Origin: CAZPQN01 sp964588795
GTDB taxonomy: Bacteria; Fidelibacterota; UBA2242
Length of the DNA stretch: 50,431 nucleotides
NCBI GenBank assembly: GCA_964588795.1
Contig: CAZPQN010000017.1
Coordinates: forward strand, 1-50,431
Direction of reading: 5' to 3'
Of this stretch, positions 17,236 through 26,135 are shown piece by piece (the first letter of the stretch is position 1; each line of letters opens with the position of its first letter). The position numbers and the translations under genes were made by a program. Under the pieces are notes generated by a model, which worked only from the letters and a program-made list of their open reading frames with translations, ran no database searches and was not told where the DNA came from.

Positions 17236-17314
17236 ATGTTTAATCCCGCAAAGTGGTTTAATACTATTATGTAAAATAAATTTGTAGGGGCGAAAAATAG
17301 GAGATAATTACGAG

Positions 17315-17668
17315 CTATAAGCGAAAAATAAAGAACACGGCACCCATTATGCATAATCCTGCATAAAAATAGTCGGTCTTGAGAGGTTGTTTCATATAAA
17401 TCACCGCAAAAGGAATAAAGACCGTCAGCGTCACTACTTCCTGCAATATTTTCAACTGCGCTAAAGACAATTGAGTGTAACCAATACGATTCGCGGGAAC
17501 CTGAATCAGGTACTCAAACAGGGCGATGGCCCAGCTGACCAGCGCCGCAACATACCAGGTTTTATGGGACAGGTTGCGTAAATGTCCATACCAGGCAAAG
17601 GTCATGAACAGGTTGGATAGAATTAGCATAAATGCTGTCTGAAATACGACCGGCAAACCAGGTTTCAT
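17315..17668 (-). CDS. DUF486 small integral membrane protein (DMT-type)
   Basis: A 117-residue protein with about four hydrophobic segments (near 8-27, 38-57, 73-92 and 99-116), matching the DUF486 family of small drug/metabolite-transporter-like proteins; the NRIGYTQLSLAQLK and EVVTLTVF blocks are typical. Its substrate is not known. It is last in a four-gene unit, 16 bp behind the flavin reductase gene. Confidence 0.8.
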   Translation of the reverse strand: MKPGLPVVFQTAFMLILSNLFMTFAWYGHLRNLSHKTWYVAALVSWAIALFEYLIQVPANRIGYTQLSLAQLKILQEVVTLTVFIPFAVIYMKQPLKTDYFYAGLCIMGAVFFIFRL

Positions 17669-17684
17669 TAATCAGGATACTCTT

Positions 17685-18218
17685 TTAATCTTGATTGCAG
17701 TACTTAGACGTCCCGGTGATGGCGACAATTGCCCCGAAATAGATCCGGTGATAATCCTGTTTGGGATAATTGGACGCGATGTCCGGCGTGAGAAAATTAC
17801 CGGGCTTGAAATCATCATAGTAAATTTTCTGACACTCAATGCGCAGACTCGCTTCCCGGTATATCGGAGCATTGATGCGGGTAGCCGCGATGGGTGTCAA
17901 ACCGGCTTGCGCCAACTTGGCAACCTGCCGCCCGGAGACAGATCCTAGATAATTCAGAACGGAACGATATTTCCGCGTAAATGCACAAAGAGAAAACGAC
18001 TCGAATGTCTCCATGAACTGGTAAGTGTACCGCCCCGGACGGACTACAACCTGCACGAATGGTTTCGACCACATTACCCCGACGCTTCCCCAGGCGACGG
18101 TCATGCAGTTATATTGTCCGGAATTAAAATCACCGCTCGTCAAAAGAAACCAGTCGTCCGCCCAGGCCGCGATGCTTTTTACTGTCAATCGTGCTGGTGA
18201 AATCTCCTTGATTAGCAT
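17685..18218 (-). CDS. Flavin reductase family protein (FMN-binding split barrel)
   Basis: A 177-residue flavoredoxin-like protein. It keeps the family layout: a substrate/FMN stretch NCMTVAWGSVGVMWSKP (about 37-53), a VVVRPGRYT block and FSLCAFTRKYRSVLNYLGSVSGRQ. Proteins of this type bind FMN and reduce flavins or carry electrons in the cytoplasm; the specific role is unknown. It starts 8 bp after the glycosidase gene. Confidence 0.8.
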   Translation of the reverse strand: MLIKEISPARLTVKSIAAWADDWFLLTSGDFNSGQYNCMTVAWGSVGVMWSKPFVQVVVRPGRYTYQFMETFESFSLCAFTRKYRSVLNYLGSVSGRQVAKLAQAGLTPIAATRINAPIYREASLRIECQKIYYDDFKPGNFLTPDIASNYPKQDYHRIYFGAIVAITGTSKYCNQD

Positions 18219-18226
18219 AGAATCCT

Positions 18227-19804
18227 TTATTTTTCGTCCTGTGAGTCGTGAAAATCGGCTGATTGCAGAAAAAGTTTTATTCTGCCGCGGGGCAAATTCA
18301 TACTCAATGAATCACCATAGGCAAAAAGTTTCAACTGCATCGGAGAGCTGGTCGTGCCAAATATGCGGAGCGGGGCCTCAGGGGATTCGCGTTTCTCACA
18401 CCAGAGGGTGATCAAATTATCGCCGAATTTAAGGTTCCGAATGCCATGTTCATTCAGGAGCCAGAGTCGCCAGGTCAGACAATCGGAGGGAGCGTCGAAA
18501 TCAAATCCCATGACATCCTCAATTAACATGGCTACCGGTCCAAACCCGGAGGTAGGAACATAATCGGGACGTCCGTAATGGTAGGTATCCCAGCGGGTTC
18601 CAGGCTCATCGCTTTCGGGTGCATACAGCTCCCAGAGATGTCCACCACTCGCTTGTGGTTGTTCGGCATCCAGCCGGCCCGTATCCGGTTGGAACTTAGT
18701 AAAGACTTTTTCCATGTTAATGATATGATTCCAGGCTACTTCAGCGGCGAATTCGTATTCACCATAATTCTTCAAGCCCTGCACCAGCATGAAATTTTCA
18801 TTACCCCACACACCGCCCCGCCAGTAGGCGCCGGTTGGGCTAAATTCACCCTCCTTCGCCGCCAGGGAAGGAAAGCGGTGATGACGGTCGAATTCACCGG
18901 TGTCTTTCAGGTGATCAATCAGCAGGCGAGCGTCTTCGAGGTCGGGGACCTTGGCTAAAAGAGGCCAGAATCCTGCAGTGGTCTTGATTTTGATAAACCT
19001 GCCATCACGGGTCTTATCAAAGAACAAACCTTCATCTACATTCCACAGATTAGTCCGGATCTTTTCCGCGATCTGCTGATAAGCACTTTGGTATTTCAAC
19101 GCTTCAGCAGGCTTATCGAGTACCACAGCGATCTGAGCTAACTGATATGCTGACAGAGCAATTTGGGATGACAAATCGATCCAACCACCCAGTTCATTAT
19201 TCCCTCGTGGCGAATTGGGCATGTTGGCTCCCAGGGGCGTATTATAGTAAAGCTCGGCCGTTTCCCCTTTGCCTTGACAGAAGTTCTCTAACCATTGAAA
19301 ATAACGCTCCCAAACCGGAAAAAACTCTTTTAGCCGACGCCGATCACCGGTCAGGCGATAATAACGCCATTCCGCCCAGGTGAATAGCGGCGGGTGGATC
19401 ATCGGTTCAGTCACACTCGGGATCTTGAGTGGTTCGCCATTGAACAGATTATAGACCCGCGCAATATGTCCGTCCGCCCGTTGCCCACGGTAGAAGTTGT
19501 CGAGGGATGCCATGACCGGTAAACAATCATTTCCGTACATTCCAAAAAGAGCAGTATAAATCGTCGGCGCCTGCTGAATGTACAGGTCTGATTCGCAATT
19601 GATATAGCGCCGGACGAATCCATTGGCACGCGTATCGTTAACCGTATGCGCTGACAGAATTTCCCAGACTTTCCAGTACATGCTTTCGATGCCGGGGTAT
19701 TCCGGCAGAATCGGCTGCGGCACCTGATTATGGAGCAGGGATTTACTGCACTGATTGAGTGTGAAAAGAAAAAGGATTAAAGCAATGGTACAGTTTTTTA
19801 TCAA
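18227..19804 (-). CDS. GH63/trehalase-like (MGH1-type) glycosidase, predicted lipoprotein
   Basis: A 525-residue protein of the (alpha/alpha)6 glycosidase group that includes trehalase and mannosylglycerate hydrolase; recognisable parts are MIHPPLFTWAEWRYYR, WFPVW-type aromatic motifs and GAYWRGGVWGNENFMLVQGL. I start it at a TTG at 19804 that overlaps the upstream TPR gene's stop (TTGA): translation from there gives a textbook lipoprotein signal, MIKNCTIALILFLFTLNQC with the lipid Cys at 19. An ATG 45 nt upstream also opens the frame. It is probably anchored facing the periplasm. The substrate, an alpha-linked disaccharide or glycan, cannot be told from sequence alone. Confidence 0.78.
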   Translation of the reverse strand: MIKNCTIALILFLFTLNQCSKSLLHNQVPQPILPEYPGIESMYWKVWEILSAHTVNDTRANGFVRRYINCESDLYIQQAPTIYTALFGMYGNDCLPVMASLDNFYRGQRADGHIARVYNLFNGEPLKIPSVTEPMIHPPLFTWAEWRYYRLTGDRRRLKEFFPVWERYFQWLENFCQGKGETAELYYNTPLGANMPNSPRGNNELGGWIDLSSQIALSAYQLAQIAVVLDKPAEALKYQSAYQQIAEKIRTNLWNVDEGLFFDKTRDGRFIKIKTTAGFWPLLAKVPDLEDARLLIDHLKDTGEFDRHHRFPSLAAKEGEFSPTGAYWRGGVWGNENFMLVQGLKNYGEYEFAAEVAWNHIINMEKVFTKFQPDTGRLDAEQPQASGGHLWELYAPESDEPGTRWDTYHYGRPDYVPTSGFGPVAMLIEDVMGFDFDAPSDCLTWRLWLLNEHGIRNLKFGDNLITLWCEKRESPEAPLRIFGTTSSPMQLKLFAYGDSLSMNLPRGRIKLFLQSADFHDSQDEK

Positions 19805-21096
19805 CGCGGTTCGGGAGGTGTTTCCCGCAACATTTCTTCTTCCTGCCATAAATCTTTCAACTGCTCGCTTAAATATTCACGGTAAATGGTTTTAGCCTGG
19901 TCAGCGAGTCCAGCCCCGGCATAGGCTTTAGCAAGGATCAGACGATAACGTTTGATGTCGGGATTATTTTCGACTGCTTTTTCGAGAAACGGAATGGCAT
20001 CCGCATATTTCTGCTGTTCAAACAATAATTTTCCGTGATAATAATACGGTTGCGGATGCCCGGGAAGGAGTTCCATTTGCCTGCGCGAATACTTGAGAGC
20101 CGTATTAAAATCACCACGCTTGCGGGCGATTTCCGCTGTCAGATAAAGCGCCTCAACCTGTTGACGATTGATCTGTAAAATCGCCTTACAGTAATATAGA
20201 GCCTTAGCGGGTTGATCGAGGTAATAGTGATATAGTTTAGCCAGCGTCAGCATGGTGGCGATGGAATAGTCGCGATTCAAGGCTCTCTGATAGTTTTCCG
20301 CGGCATTGGCATACCGCCCCTGCTTGGATTCCAAAAAGCCCCAGGCTAAATAGGTATGTACGGATTTCGGAGCGATTTGACTGAGCCGCTCACAGGCTCG
20401 GGCAGCATCCAAAAAATATCCGTTATTAGCCAGAATCAGGACCATCAATTTTAATTGGAACGGATCATTGGTACGCAGAATGGCCGTCTTGGCCGCGGTG
20501 ACAGCTTCGGCATCGCGTCCCAAATCCCGCAACAATACAGCTTCGTAAATCTTTAAATTATTTTCCTTTGGGAAACGCCGTCCAAGCCGCCGGATCGTAT
20601 CCAGTGCCTTGTCCTTAACGGCGAATCGCAGCGCTCCATCCAGCAATAACTGCAAGGCACTGTCACTGCGCGAGTAGGCATAATGTTTGACGATAATTTT
20701 TTCCAGCAGATCCCAATCCTGTGCAATATTCAGCGCAAAGTCAGCGTAAACCCTTAAAAAGGTCAGCAGTGAATCGTTGGTTTCGAAAGCGGTTTGATAA
20801 TGCTTGCGAGCGGCATTCAGCTCACCTTTGTACTGAGCGACCGTCGCCCGTCCCCAACTGCCATAGAACTGATCGCCGGCTTTCACCGCCTGGAAGTAGG
20901 ACTGATCCGCCAGTAGCAGTTTTTGCTTGCGGAAATCCCGTTCCGCGTGTTTGAAAGTGGAGCGATTGACCTTCAAGACATGTTTTTTCAGCGCCTTGTA
21001 ACGCAGTCCTTCCGGAAGCGGCGCGGAGCTGGCCCAGAGGACGCCGCTCCCGATGGTCAGGCTCACCAGCAACGCTTGCATCCATTTTCTTTTCAC
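19801..21096 (-). CDS. Exported tetratricopeptide repeat protein
   Basis: A 431-residue protein with an N-terminal signal peptide (MKRKWMQALLVSLTIGSGVLWASS) and repeated TPR-like helical pairs from about 55 to 415, for example YLAWGFLESKQGRYANAAENY and PYYYHGKLLFEQQKYADAI. It is probably periplasmic. It heads a four-gene minus-strand unit and its stop codon overlaps the start of the glycosidase lipoprotein, so the two may work together at the cell envelope. No specific function is recognised. Confidence 0.83.
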   Translation of the reverse strand: MKRKWMQALLVSLTIGSGVLWASSAPLPEGLRYKALKKHVLKVNRSTFKHAERDFRKQKLLLADQSYFQAVKAGDQFYGSWGRATVAQYKGELNAARKHYQTAFETNDSLLTFLRVYADFALNIAQDWDLLEKIIVKHYAYSRSDSALQLLLDGALRFAVKDKALDTIRRLGRRFPKENNLKIYEAVLLRDLGRDAEAVTAAKTAILRTNDPFQLKLMVLILANNGYFLDAARACERLSQIAPKSVHTYLAWGFLESKQGRYANAAENYQRALNRDYSIATMLTLAKLYHYYLDQPAKALYYCKAILQINRQQVEALYLTAEIARKRGDFNTALKYSRRQMELLPGHPQPYYYHGKLLFEQQKYADAIPFLEKAVENNPDIKRYRLILAKAYAGAGLADQAKTIYREYLSEQLKDLWQEEEMLRETPPEPR

Positions 21097-21148
21097 GGCG
21101 GGAAATATGCTGATTTTGTACCGATTTTACAAGCAGAAAGATAGCAGG

Positions 21149-21187
21149 TGCCGACGCCTTATCGCGGATTGCCGATATAAGTCGGCA
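21149..21187. other. Bulged stem-loop in the divergent intergenic region
   Basis: TGCCGA-CGC-CTTAT (21149-21162) pairs with ATAAG-TCGGCA (21177-21187): an 11-bp stem interrupted only by a 3-nt bulge, with a 14-nt loop. It lies in the 149-bp gap between the divergent TPR and CYTH genes. No T-run follows on either strand, so it is more likely a leader element or operator than a terminator. Confidence 0.5.
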
Positions 21188-21245
21188 GCCTCTGGCGTGG
21201 TGACAAAAATCTTCCAATTATGCTGGATAGTCTTTAATATTATTT

Positions 21246-21764
21246 ATGATTCAACATCAAAATGTCGAAATCAAGGCGCTTTGCCGGAATCCTGAGGAAG
21301 TGCGCGGTATCCTCCTGGCACTCCGGGCAGAATTTCGCGGGACTGACAAGCAGACCGATATTTATTTTAAGGTACCCCACGGTCGTTTAAAATTGCGGCG
21401 TGGGAGCATCGAAAACGCCCTGATTTTCTACGAACGCCCGGATGTTATTGAGGCCAAAATCGCCCGGGTCACGCTCTTCCAGCTTGCCAATCCCGATGAC
21501 CTTCTGCCACTCCTGACCAGTGCCCTGGACATTCTCGTCACTGTCAGGAAGCGGCGCGAGATTTACTTCTTAAATAATGTCAAAATCCATCTTGATTGTA
21601 TAAAGGACTTAGGCTGTTTCATCGAAATCGAGGTCATCGGGGAGGCCGCTGCGGAGATTCAATTCCAGACCTGCCGTAGGCTGATGAAAAAACTGAAAAT
21701 AGACCAAGCTGATTTGGTGACCGGTTCCTACTCAGATATGCTTTTGAAAAAAGCGCCTCAGTAG
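21246..21764 (+). CDS. CYTH domain protein (class IV adenylate cyclase-like)
   Basis: A 172-residue CYTH-fold protein with the N-terminal NVEIKA signature, KLRRGSIENALIFYERPD, KRREIYFL and FIEIEVIG blocks of alternating charged residues that line the triphosphate tunnel. The family includes CyaB-type adenylate cyclases, thiamine triphosphatases and inorganic triphosphatases; which activity applies cannot be seen. No ribosome binding site precedes the ATG (TTTAATATTATTT), so a leaderless or weak start is possible. It heads a four-gene plus-strand unit. Confidence 0.82.
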   Translation: MIQHQNVEIKALCRNPEEVRGILLALRAEFRGTDKQTDIYFKVPHGRLKLRRGSIENALIFYERPDVIEAKIARVTLFQLANPDDLLPLLTSALDILVTVRKRREIYFLNNVKIHLDCIKDLGCFIEIEVIGEAAAEIQFQTCRRLMKKLKIDQADLVTGSYSDMLLKKAPQ

Positions 21765-21805
21765 TTAATTTTCTGTTGCATTTATTATCGAGAATCTTGA
21801 AATCC

Positions 21806-22807
21806 ATGCAGAACACCAGATCAATCATCAGTAGGCAAGCGCTTCCTGCCCTTCTCCAGCGTTTTCCGCGGGTTGAAATCTCAGTCTTACCCACCCCATT
21901 TCGGCGTCTGAACCGCCTCTCGGAATTGCTGGGCTATAACCTGTTTATCAAACGCGACGACCTGACCGGTTTTGCTTTCGGCGGCAACAAAACCCGTAAA
22001 CTGGATTTTCTGATTGCCGAAGCTCTGGCGACCGGTTGCGATACGATCATCGGAATGGGCGCCAATCAGTCCAATTTTTGCCGGATCCTTGCCAACGCCG
22101 GTGTCAAATTCGGCTTGGAGATACACCTGGTTCTCCGCGGGTCGCAACCGCAGGTACCAACTGGAAACCTGTTGATTGACCATCTGCTCGGTGTACATAT
22201 TCACCATATCGCCACTAATGATAATAACCTTTTTCAGTCAGCCGCTATGCAAATCCGACAGGATTTGGAAAAACAGGGCCGTCGGGTCTTTTTCTTGCCT
22301 CCGGGTGGTTCGGTACCGATTGGCGCGCTTGGTTACGTGGCCGGTTTCAGAGAACTGGTAGCTGATTTAAAACACAGTAAAATCCGCGCCGATTATATCA
22401 TCCACGCTTCCTCGTCGGCGGGAACGCAGGCCGGCCTGGTCGTCGGACAAGCCTTGACAGGCTGGCCCGGAAAAATCATCGGGATGAGCGTTGACGTCCC
22501 TCGGAATGAATTAAGGCAAAATGTGTTGCAGCTGGCCGAGCAAACCGCCGGTCTGTTGAATCTCCAAATTTCACCGGAGCTTGTTGCGGTTGATGATCAA
22601 TATATCGGTGATGGTTATGGTATCCCGACCGAGGGTTGTCGTGAAGCCGTGAATTTGTTTGCCCGGTACGAAGGCATCTACCTGGACTATGTTTACACCG
22701 GCAAAGCCGCGGCGGGTCTGATTGATTATTGTCGTCACCAACAATTTCCCGCCGATGCCAAGATTGTCTTCCTCCATACCGGAGGTAATGTGGAACTATT
22801 TGCCTGA
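21806..22807 (+). CDS. D-cysteine desulfhydrase / ACC deaminase family PLP enzyme
   Basis: A 333-residue fold-type II PLP enzyme. The PLP lysine is in FGGNKTRKLD, with IKRDDLTG before it, MGANQSNFCR after it, and a C-terminal HTGGNVELF phosphate/substrate block. The family releases sulfide and pyruvate from D-cysteine or deaminates ACC; family position favours the desulfhydrase type, but this is not certain. I start it at the ATG at 21806; a TTG 30 nt upstream is in frame but less plausible. Confidence 0.88.
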   Translation: MQNTRSIISRQALPALLQRFPRVEISVLPTPFRRLNRLSELLGYNLFIKRDDLTGFAFGGNKTRKLDFLIAEALATGCDTIIGMGANQSNFCRILANAGVKFGLEIHLVLRGSQPQVPTGNLLIDHLLGVHIHHIATNDNNLFQSAAMQIRQDLEKQGRRVFFLPPGGSVPIGALGYVAGFRELVADLKHSKIRADYIIHASSSAGTQAGLVVGQALTGWPGKIIGMSVDVPRNELRQNVLQLAEQTAGLLNLQISPELVAVDDQYIGDGYGIPTEGCREAVNLFARYEGIYLDYVYTGKAAAGLIDYCRHQQFPADAKIVFLHTGGNVELFA

Positions 22808-22836
22808 AATGCCGATAAAAGTCGTTAAAAAACAGT

Positions 22837-23421
22837 ATGGGTAATCCTTTTTTTCATTCCGCGCTTTATCAATGGGTGGTCATTCCGCTTTTAATTTTTC
22901 TCGCCCGCATCACGGATGTATCCATCGGTACGGTACGGATTATTTTAGTCGCCAAAGGCAATAAACTGGTCGCCTCTGTTCTCGGATTTTTCGAAGTTTC
23001 AATCTGGCTCTTAGCCATCTCGCAGGTTATGCGTATGGGTTTGTCCAATGTGGCGGCTTTCATTGCTTACGGGCTGGGCTTCGCTTCCGGCAACTTTATC
23101 GGGATTACCCTCGAGGAGAAATTGGCCTTAGGTTTGCAGGCGGTGCGGTTGATTTCCAGCGAAACCGTAGACATCCTGACCATGACCCTCCGCGACGCCG
23201 GATTCGGGGCTACCGTTATTAAAGCCAGCGGTGCCAAGGGCGAGGTGCATATCACCTACGTCATCGTTCAGCGTAAAAAAGTCAACGAAGTCATTAATCT
23301 CGCTCGTACTATTGATCCGCAGATTTTCATTTCCATCCAGGATATCCGGGCGGTCAACGCCGGTTTTTTCCCAGAACGGAACACAAGCTATAAATGGCGA
23401 CGCTGGATGAAGAAAAAATAA
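22837..23421 (+). CDS. UPF0316 (DUF5698/DUF2179) membrane protein
   Basis: A 194-residue protein with three hydrophobic segments (about 12-32, 46-66 and 70-92) followed by a cytoplasmic DUF2179-type domain (GFGATVIKASGAKGEVHITYVIVQRKK region). LARITDVSIGTVRII and YGLGFASGNFIGI are typical of UPF0316. The function of the family is not established. It is third in the CYTH unit, 29 bp after the PLP enzyme. Confidence 0.88.
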   Translation: MGNPFFHSALYQWVVIPLLIFLARITDVSIGTVRIILVAKGNKLVASVLGFFEVSIWLLAISQVMRMGLSNVAAFIAYGLGFASGNFIGITLEEKLALGLQAVRLISSETVDILTMTLRDAGFGATVIKASGAKGEVHITYVIVQRKKVNEVINLARTIDPQIFISIQDIRAVNAGFFPERNTSYKWRRWMKKK

Positions 23422-23461
23422 CAATACGCTGCAGCCCTGCCGGCACTTTGGAGCTCTAAAC

Positions 23462-23995
23462 ATGCAGAATAACAAACGCACACTTTTACTGGCTTATCTT
23501 GGAGGACTGGGACTGCTTGTCATCGACGGCTTCACCAAGTGGGTCGCCAACCGGTACCTGCCGTTTCAGGACAGCGTCCCGACCGGTTTGCCTTTCTTGT
23601 CGCTGTATCGTACCTATAACACCGGCTATCACTTTCTTTTCGGCAATATCGCCAACCAGCAGGTCTGGGCGATTTCCGGGATCATTCTGGTGGTCTTTTT
23701 AGTCATCTCGCTGTCACGCAGTGTACTGAAAGAAACCGATTCAGACTTTAACAATATGGTAACCACGATCATTATCGCCCTGATGGTCGGATCATCCGGA
23801 AATGTCATTGAGGTCCTGGCCACCCACAAGGCGACCGATTTTTTTGTCTTTCACCCCTTTCCCTGGCCCAGCAATATCTGCGACCAGTACATCAACGCGA
23901 TTATTTATGTTATGTTACCCATTACGATTATCAAAGCCGTGATCGACTGGTCGAAGAAAAGGAAAAAGGCCATAAACGATCCTGCGCAGCTTTAA
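23462..23995 (+). CDS. LspA-like (signal peptidase II family) membrane protein with altered catalytic motif
   Basis: A 177-residue four-helix membrane protein aligning with lipoprotein signal peptidase: IDGFTKWV (21-28) for the usual DQxTK, YNTGYHFLFG (52-61) for NxGxAF, and SNICDQ (137-142), whose Asp141 matches the second catalytic Asp. The first catalytic motif GNxxDR reads GNVIEV, with Glu117 at the Asp position and Val for Arg. It could be a divergent active peptidase or an inactive paralogue; I leave the gene symbol empty for that reason. It is last in the plus-strand unit. Confidence 0.8.
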   Translation: MQNNKRTLLLAYLGGLGLLVIDGFTKWVANRYLPFQDSVPTGLPFLSLYRTYNTGYHFLFGNIANQQVWAISGIILVVFLVISLSRSVLKETDSDFNNMVTTIIIALMVGSSGNVIEVLATHKATDFFVFHPFPWPSNICDQYINAIIYVMLPITIIKAVIDWSKKRKKAINDPAQL

Positions 23996-24103
23996 TTGGT
24001 TCGCCAACTCCCGAGATAAAGTCCTAATTGATTCCGACTGCCTGCACTCTCGGTGAAGAATAACCAAAGGCGTAGAAGCAGGTTTGTTTTGGCGATATAA
24101 CTA

Positions 24104-25150
24104 CTACAGAAAAATTGCCGCGATTTGCTCAGCCAGTCCCAGGACGTCCGGTTCGCGCCGGTTAGTCAAGATGATCACAGTGAGCTTGGCTTCGGGTAGG
24201 CGCATAAGGGTGTTGCGAAAGCCACACGTGGAACCGGTATGATAGAGGCGGCATCGGCCCTGAAACTTATCGCAGTACCAGCCAAAACCATAGTTTTCCA
24301 GTCCCGGGGTAAAGGCAGTGCGGAGCGTGCGCCGGGATACTAATTTCCGATTATAAAGCATCTGATCCCAATGATACAGGTCGGCAACGGAGGAGTAAAT
24401 GCCACCGTCGCCAAGCACCGCACTGGTCAGACTTTGATCACTAAAGGTTATCGAATCCCCATTTAAATGATACCCCCAGGCTCTTTCTGGAACCTCCGAA
24501 ATGCCTTTTTCATAGGCGACTGTATTGGACATTCGGAGTGGGGAAAATATTTCATCCCGGAGAAAAGTCGCAAAAGACTTCCCGGATAAGCGCTCCACCA
24601 CCTGTGCCAGAACCGCGTATCCGGAATTGGAATAGCGAAAGGCACTGCCCGGAGGGAAATAGGTACTGTCGAGCGCTTGCATCATGCTCAGGACATCACG
24701 ATCGAGTACCTGTCGGGTGGTGGTATCCGGTATGAGGTCTTCATAGTCAATCAGTCCGGAAGTATGCTGAAGCAGGTGCCGTATCGTGATCTTTTTCCCA
24801 TAGGCGGGAAAATCGGGGAAAATTTCAGTGAGAGTCGTCGAGTAATCCAGTTTTCCGCGCTCTATAAGAATCATGATACTCATGGCCGTGAACTGCTTGG
24901 TAATCGAAGCCAATCGGAAATTAGTCTGTGCCGTCACCGGACGCCCGCCAGTTACATCCGCCATTCCATAGGTTTTTAAAAAGGCAATCTGGTTTTTATG
25001 GATAACCATGACTGCCGCGCCGGGGACATTGCCCTGGTATGGCCTTAGCAAGGCATCAACCCGGGCTTCGGGATTGGGCAGTGGCTGACCGTGACTGAGA
25101 TTAACCGTCAGCATAAAGAAAAGTATAGACCATCCGCCGCTTCGCTCCAT
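24104..25150 (-). CDS. Exported serine beta-lactamase-fold hydrolase (class C/esterase type)
   Basis: A 348-residue protein with a signal peptide (hydrophobic 8-18, then SHGQ) and the penicillin-binding fold motifs: SITK (SxxK, Ser82), RYSNSGY (YxN) and YHTGSTCGF in place of KTG. HLLQHTSGL is also typical. Such proteins are beta-lactamases, D-aminopeptidases or esterases; most non-clinical members are not drug-resistance enzymes, so no resistance is inferred. Its ATG overlaps the argF stop by one base (TGATG). It is the last gene of the unit. Confidence 0.85.
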   Translation of the reverse strand: MERSGGWSILFFMLTVNLSHGQPLPNPEARVDALLRPYQGNVPGAAVMVIHKNQIAFLKTYGMADVTGGRPVTAQTNFRLASITKQFTAMSIMILIERGKLDYSTTLTEIFPDFPAYGKKITIRHLLQHTSGLIDYEDLIPDTTTRQVLDRDVLSMMQALDSTYFPPGSAFRYSNSGYAVLAQVVERLSGKSFATFLRDEIFSPLRMSNTVAYEKGISEVPERAWGYHLNGDSITFSDQSLTSAVLGDGGIYSSVADLYHWDQMLYNRKLVSRRTLRTAFTPGLENYGFGWYCDKFQGRCRLYHTGSTCGFRNTLMRLPEAKLTVIILTNRREPDVLGLAEQIAAIFL

Positions 25151-26085
25151 CAATTGCCATCCGCAATCGTATCGCCCAACATCAGTTTATGGATAATCGC
25201 TTTTTGGACATGCAGACGATTTTCGGCTTCATCGAACACAATCGAATGGTCGCTTTCAATGACCTCATCGGTGATTTCGTCACCGCGGTGCGCCGGCAAA
25301 CAATGCATTACATAGACTCCCGGTTTGGCGGCTTTAACCAGTCCCTTATTGACCTGAAAACCGGCGAAGGCACAGCGACGTTTTTCCTGTTCGGCTTCCT
25401 GCCCCATGCTCGCCCAGACATCGGTATAAATGACATCAGCGTTCCATACGGCTACGAGAGGATCGTGTTCGACCTCCACTTTGCTCAGCCCGGTCTGCTG
25501 GGCCTGGCGCAGAAGTTGTTGATCGGGTTCATAGCCCTGCGGACAGGCGATGACGAAATGGAACGGCAGACGAAGCGCGAGTTCGATCCAGGAGTTGGCG
25601 ACGTTGTTGCCGTCGCCGATGAAAGCCACTTTGAGATCATCGAGATGCCCGCGGTGTTCCAGTACGGTAAAAATATCGGCCATGATCTGGCAAGGGTGAT
25701 TGAAATCGGTCAGCCCGTTGATGACCGGCACGGCGGCGAATTCCGCCAGTTCGAGCATTTGCTGGTGCTCAAACAGGCGCGCCATGATGATGTCATCATA
25801 ACGCGTAATCACACGGGCAATGTCTTTGACGGCTTCGCGTTTTCCCAGACCTATATCGCTCGGGCCGAGGTAGATTGCATGTCCCCCTAATTGGGTCATG
25901 CCGGTCTCGAAGGAAATACGGGTGCGGGCCGAGGGTTTGGCAAAAATCATCGCCATCGTCTTCCCTTGAAGCGGAGCATATTTTCGTCCTTCGCGGGTGA
26001 ACTTTTTCAATTGGCGAGTGAGCTCGAAAAGATTGCGGATTTCCGCTCCGCTAAAATCGGTGACATGTAAAAAATCACGCTTCAT
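25150..26085 (-). CDS. argF: Ornithine carbamoyltransferase
   Basis: A 311-residue transferase making citrulline from ornithine and carbamoyl phosphate. The carbamoyl-phosphate loop is KPSARTRISFE (50-60), with HPCQ (130-133), the DGNNVANSW ornithine region and the catalytic HCLPAHRGDE. GGAGGAAAA precedes the ATG. It lies 50 bp after hslU. N-acetyl- or N-succinylornithine variants exist, but the HCLP and DGNNVANSW motifs favour the standard enzyme. Confidence 0.92.
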   Translation of the reverse strand: MKRDFLHVTDFSGAEIRNLFELTRQLKKFTREGRKYAPLQGKTMAMIFAKPSARTRISFETGMTQLGGHAIYLGPSDIGLGKREAVKDIARVITRYDDIIMARLFEHQQMLELAEFAAVPVINGLTDFNHPCQIMADIFTVLEHRGHLDDLKVAFIGDGNNVANSWIELALRLPFHFVIACPQGYEPDQQLLRQAQQTGLSKVEVEHDPLVAVWNADVIYTDVWASMGQEAEQEKRRCAFAGFQVNKGLVKAAKPGVYVMHCLPAHRGDEITDEVIESDHSIVFDEAENRLHVQKAIIHKLMLGDTIADGN

Positions 26086-26135
26086 TTTTCCTCCGGTGAG
26101 AGACTGATTAAGTAAATTGGCACGATGATGACCGC

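Noticed and set aside
24011..24053. Possible terminator between the LspA-like and serine hydrolase genes (CCGAGA and TCTCGG)
   Set aside because: The 6-bp arms are 31 nt apart with no U-tract; likely chance.
24104..25150. Antibiotic-resistance beta-lactamase
   Set aside because: SxxK and YxN motifs are shared by many esterases and peptidases, and nothing in the sequence shows drug hydrolysis.
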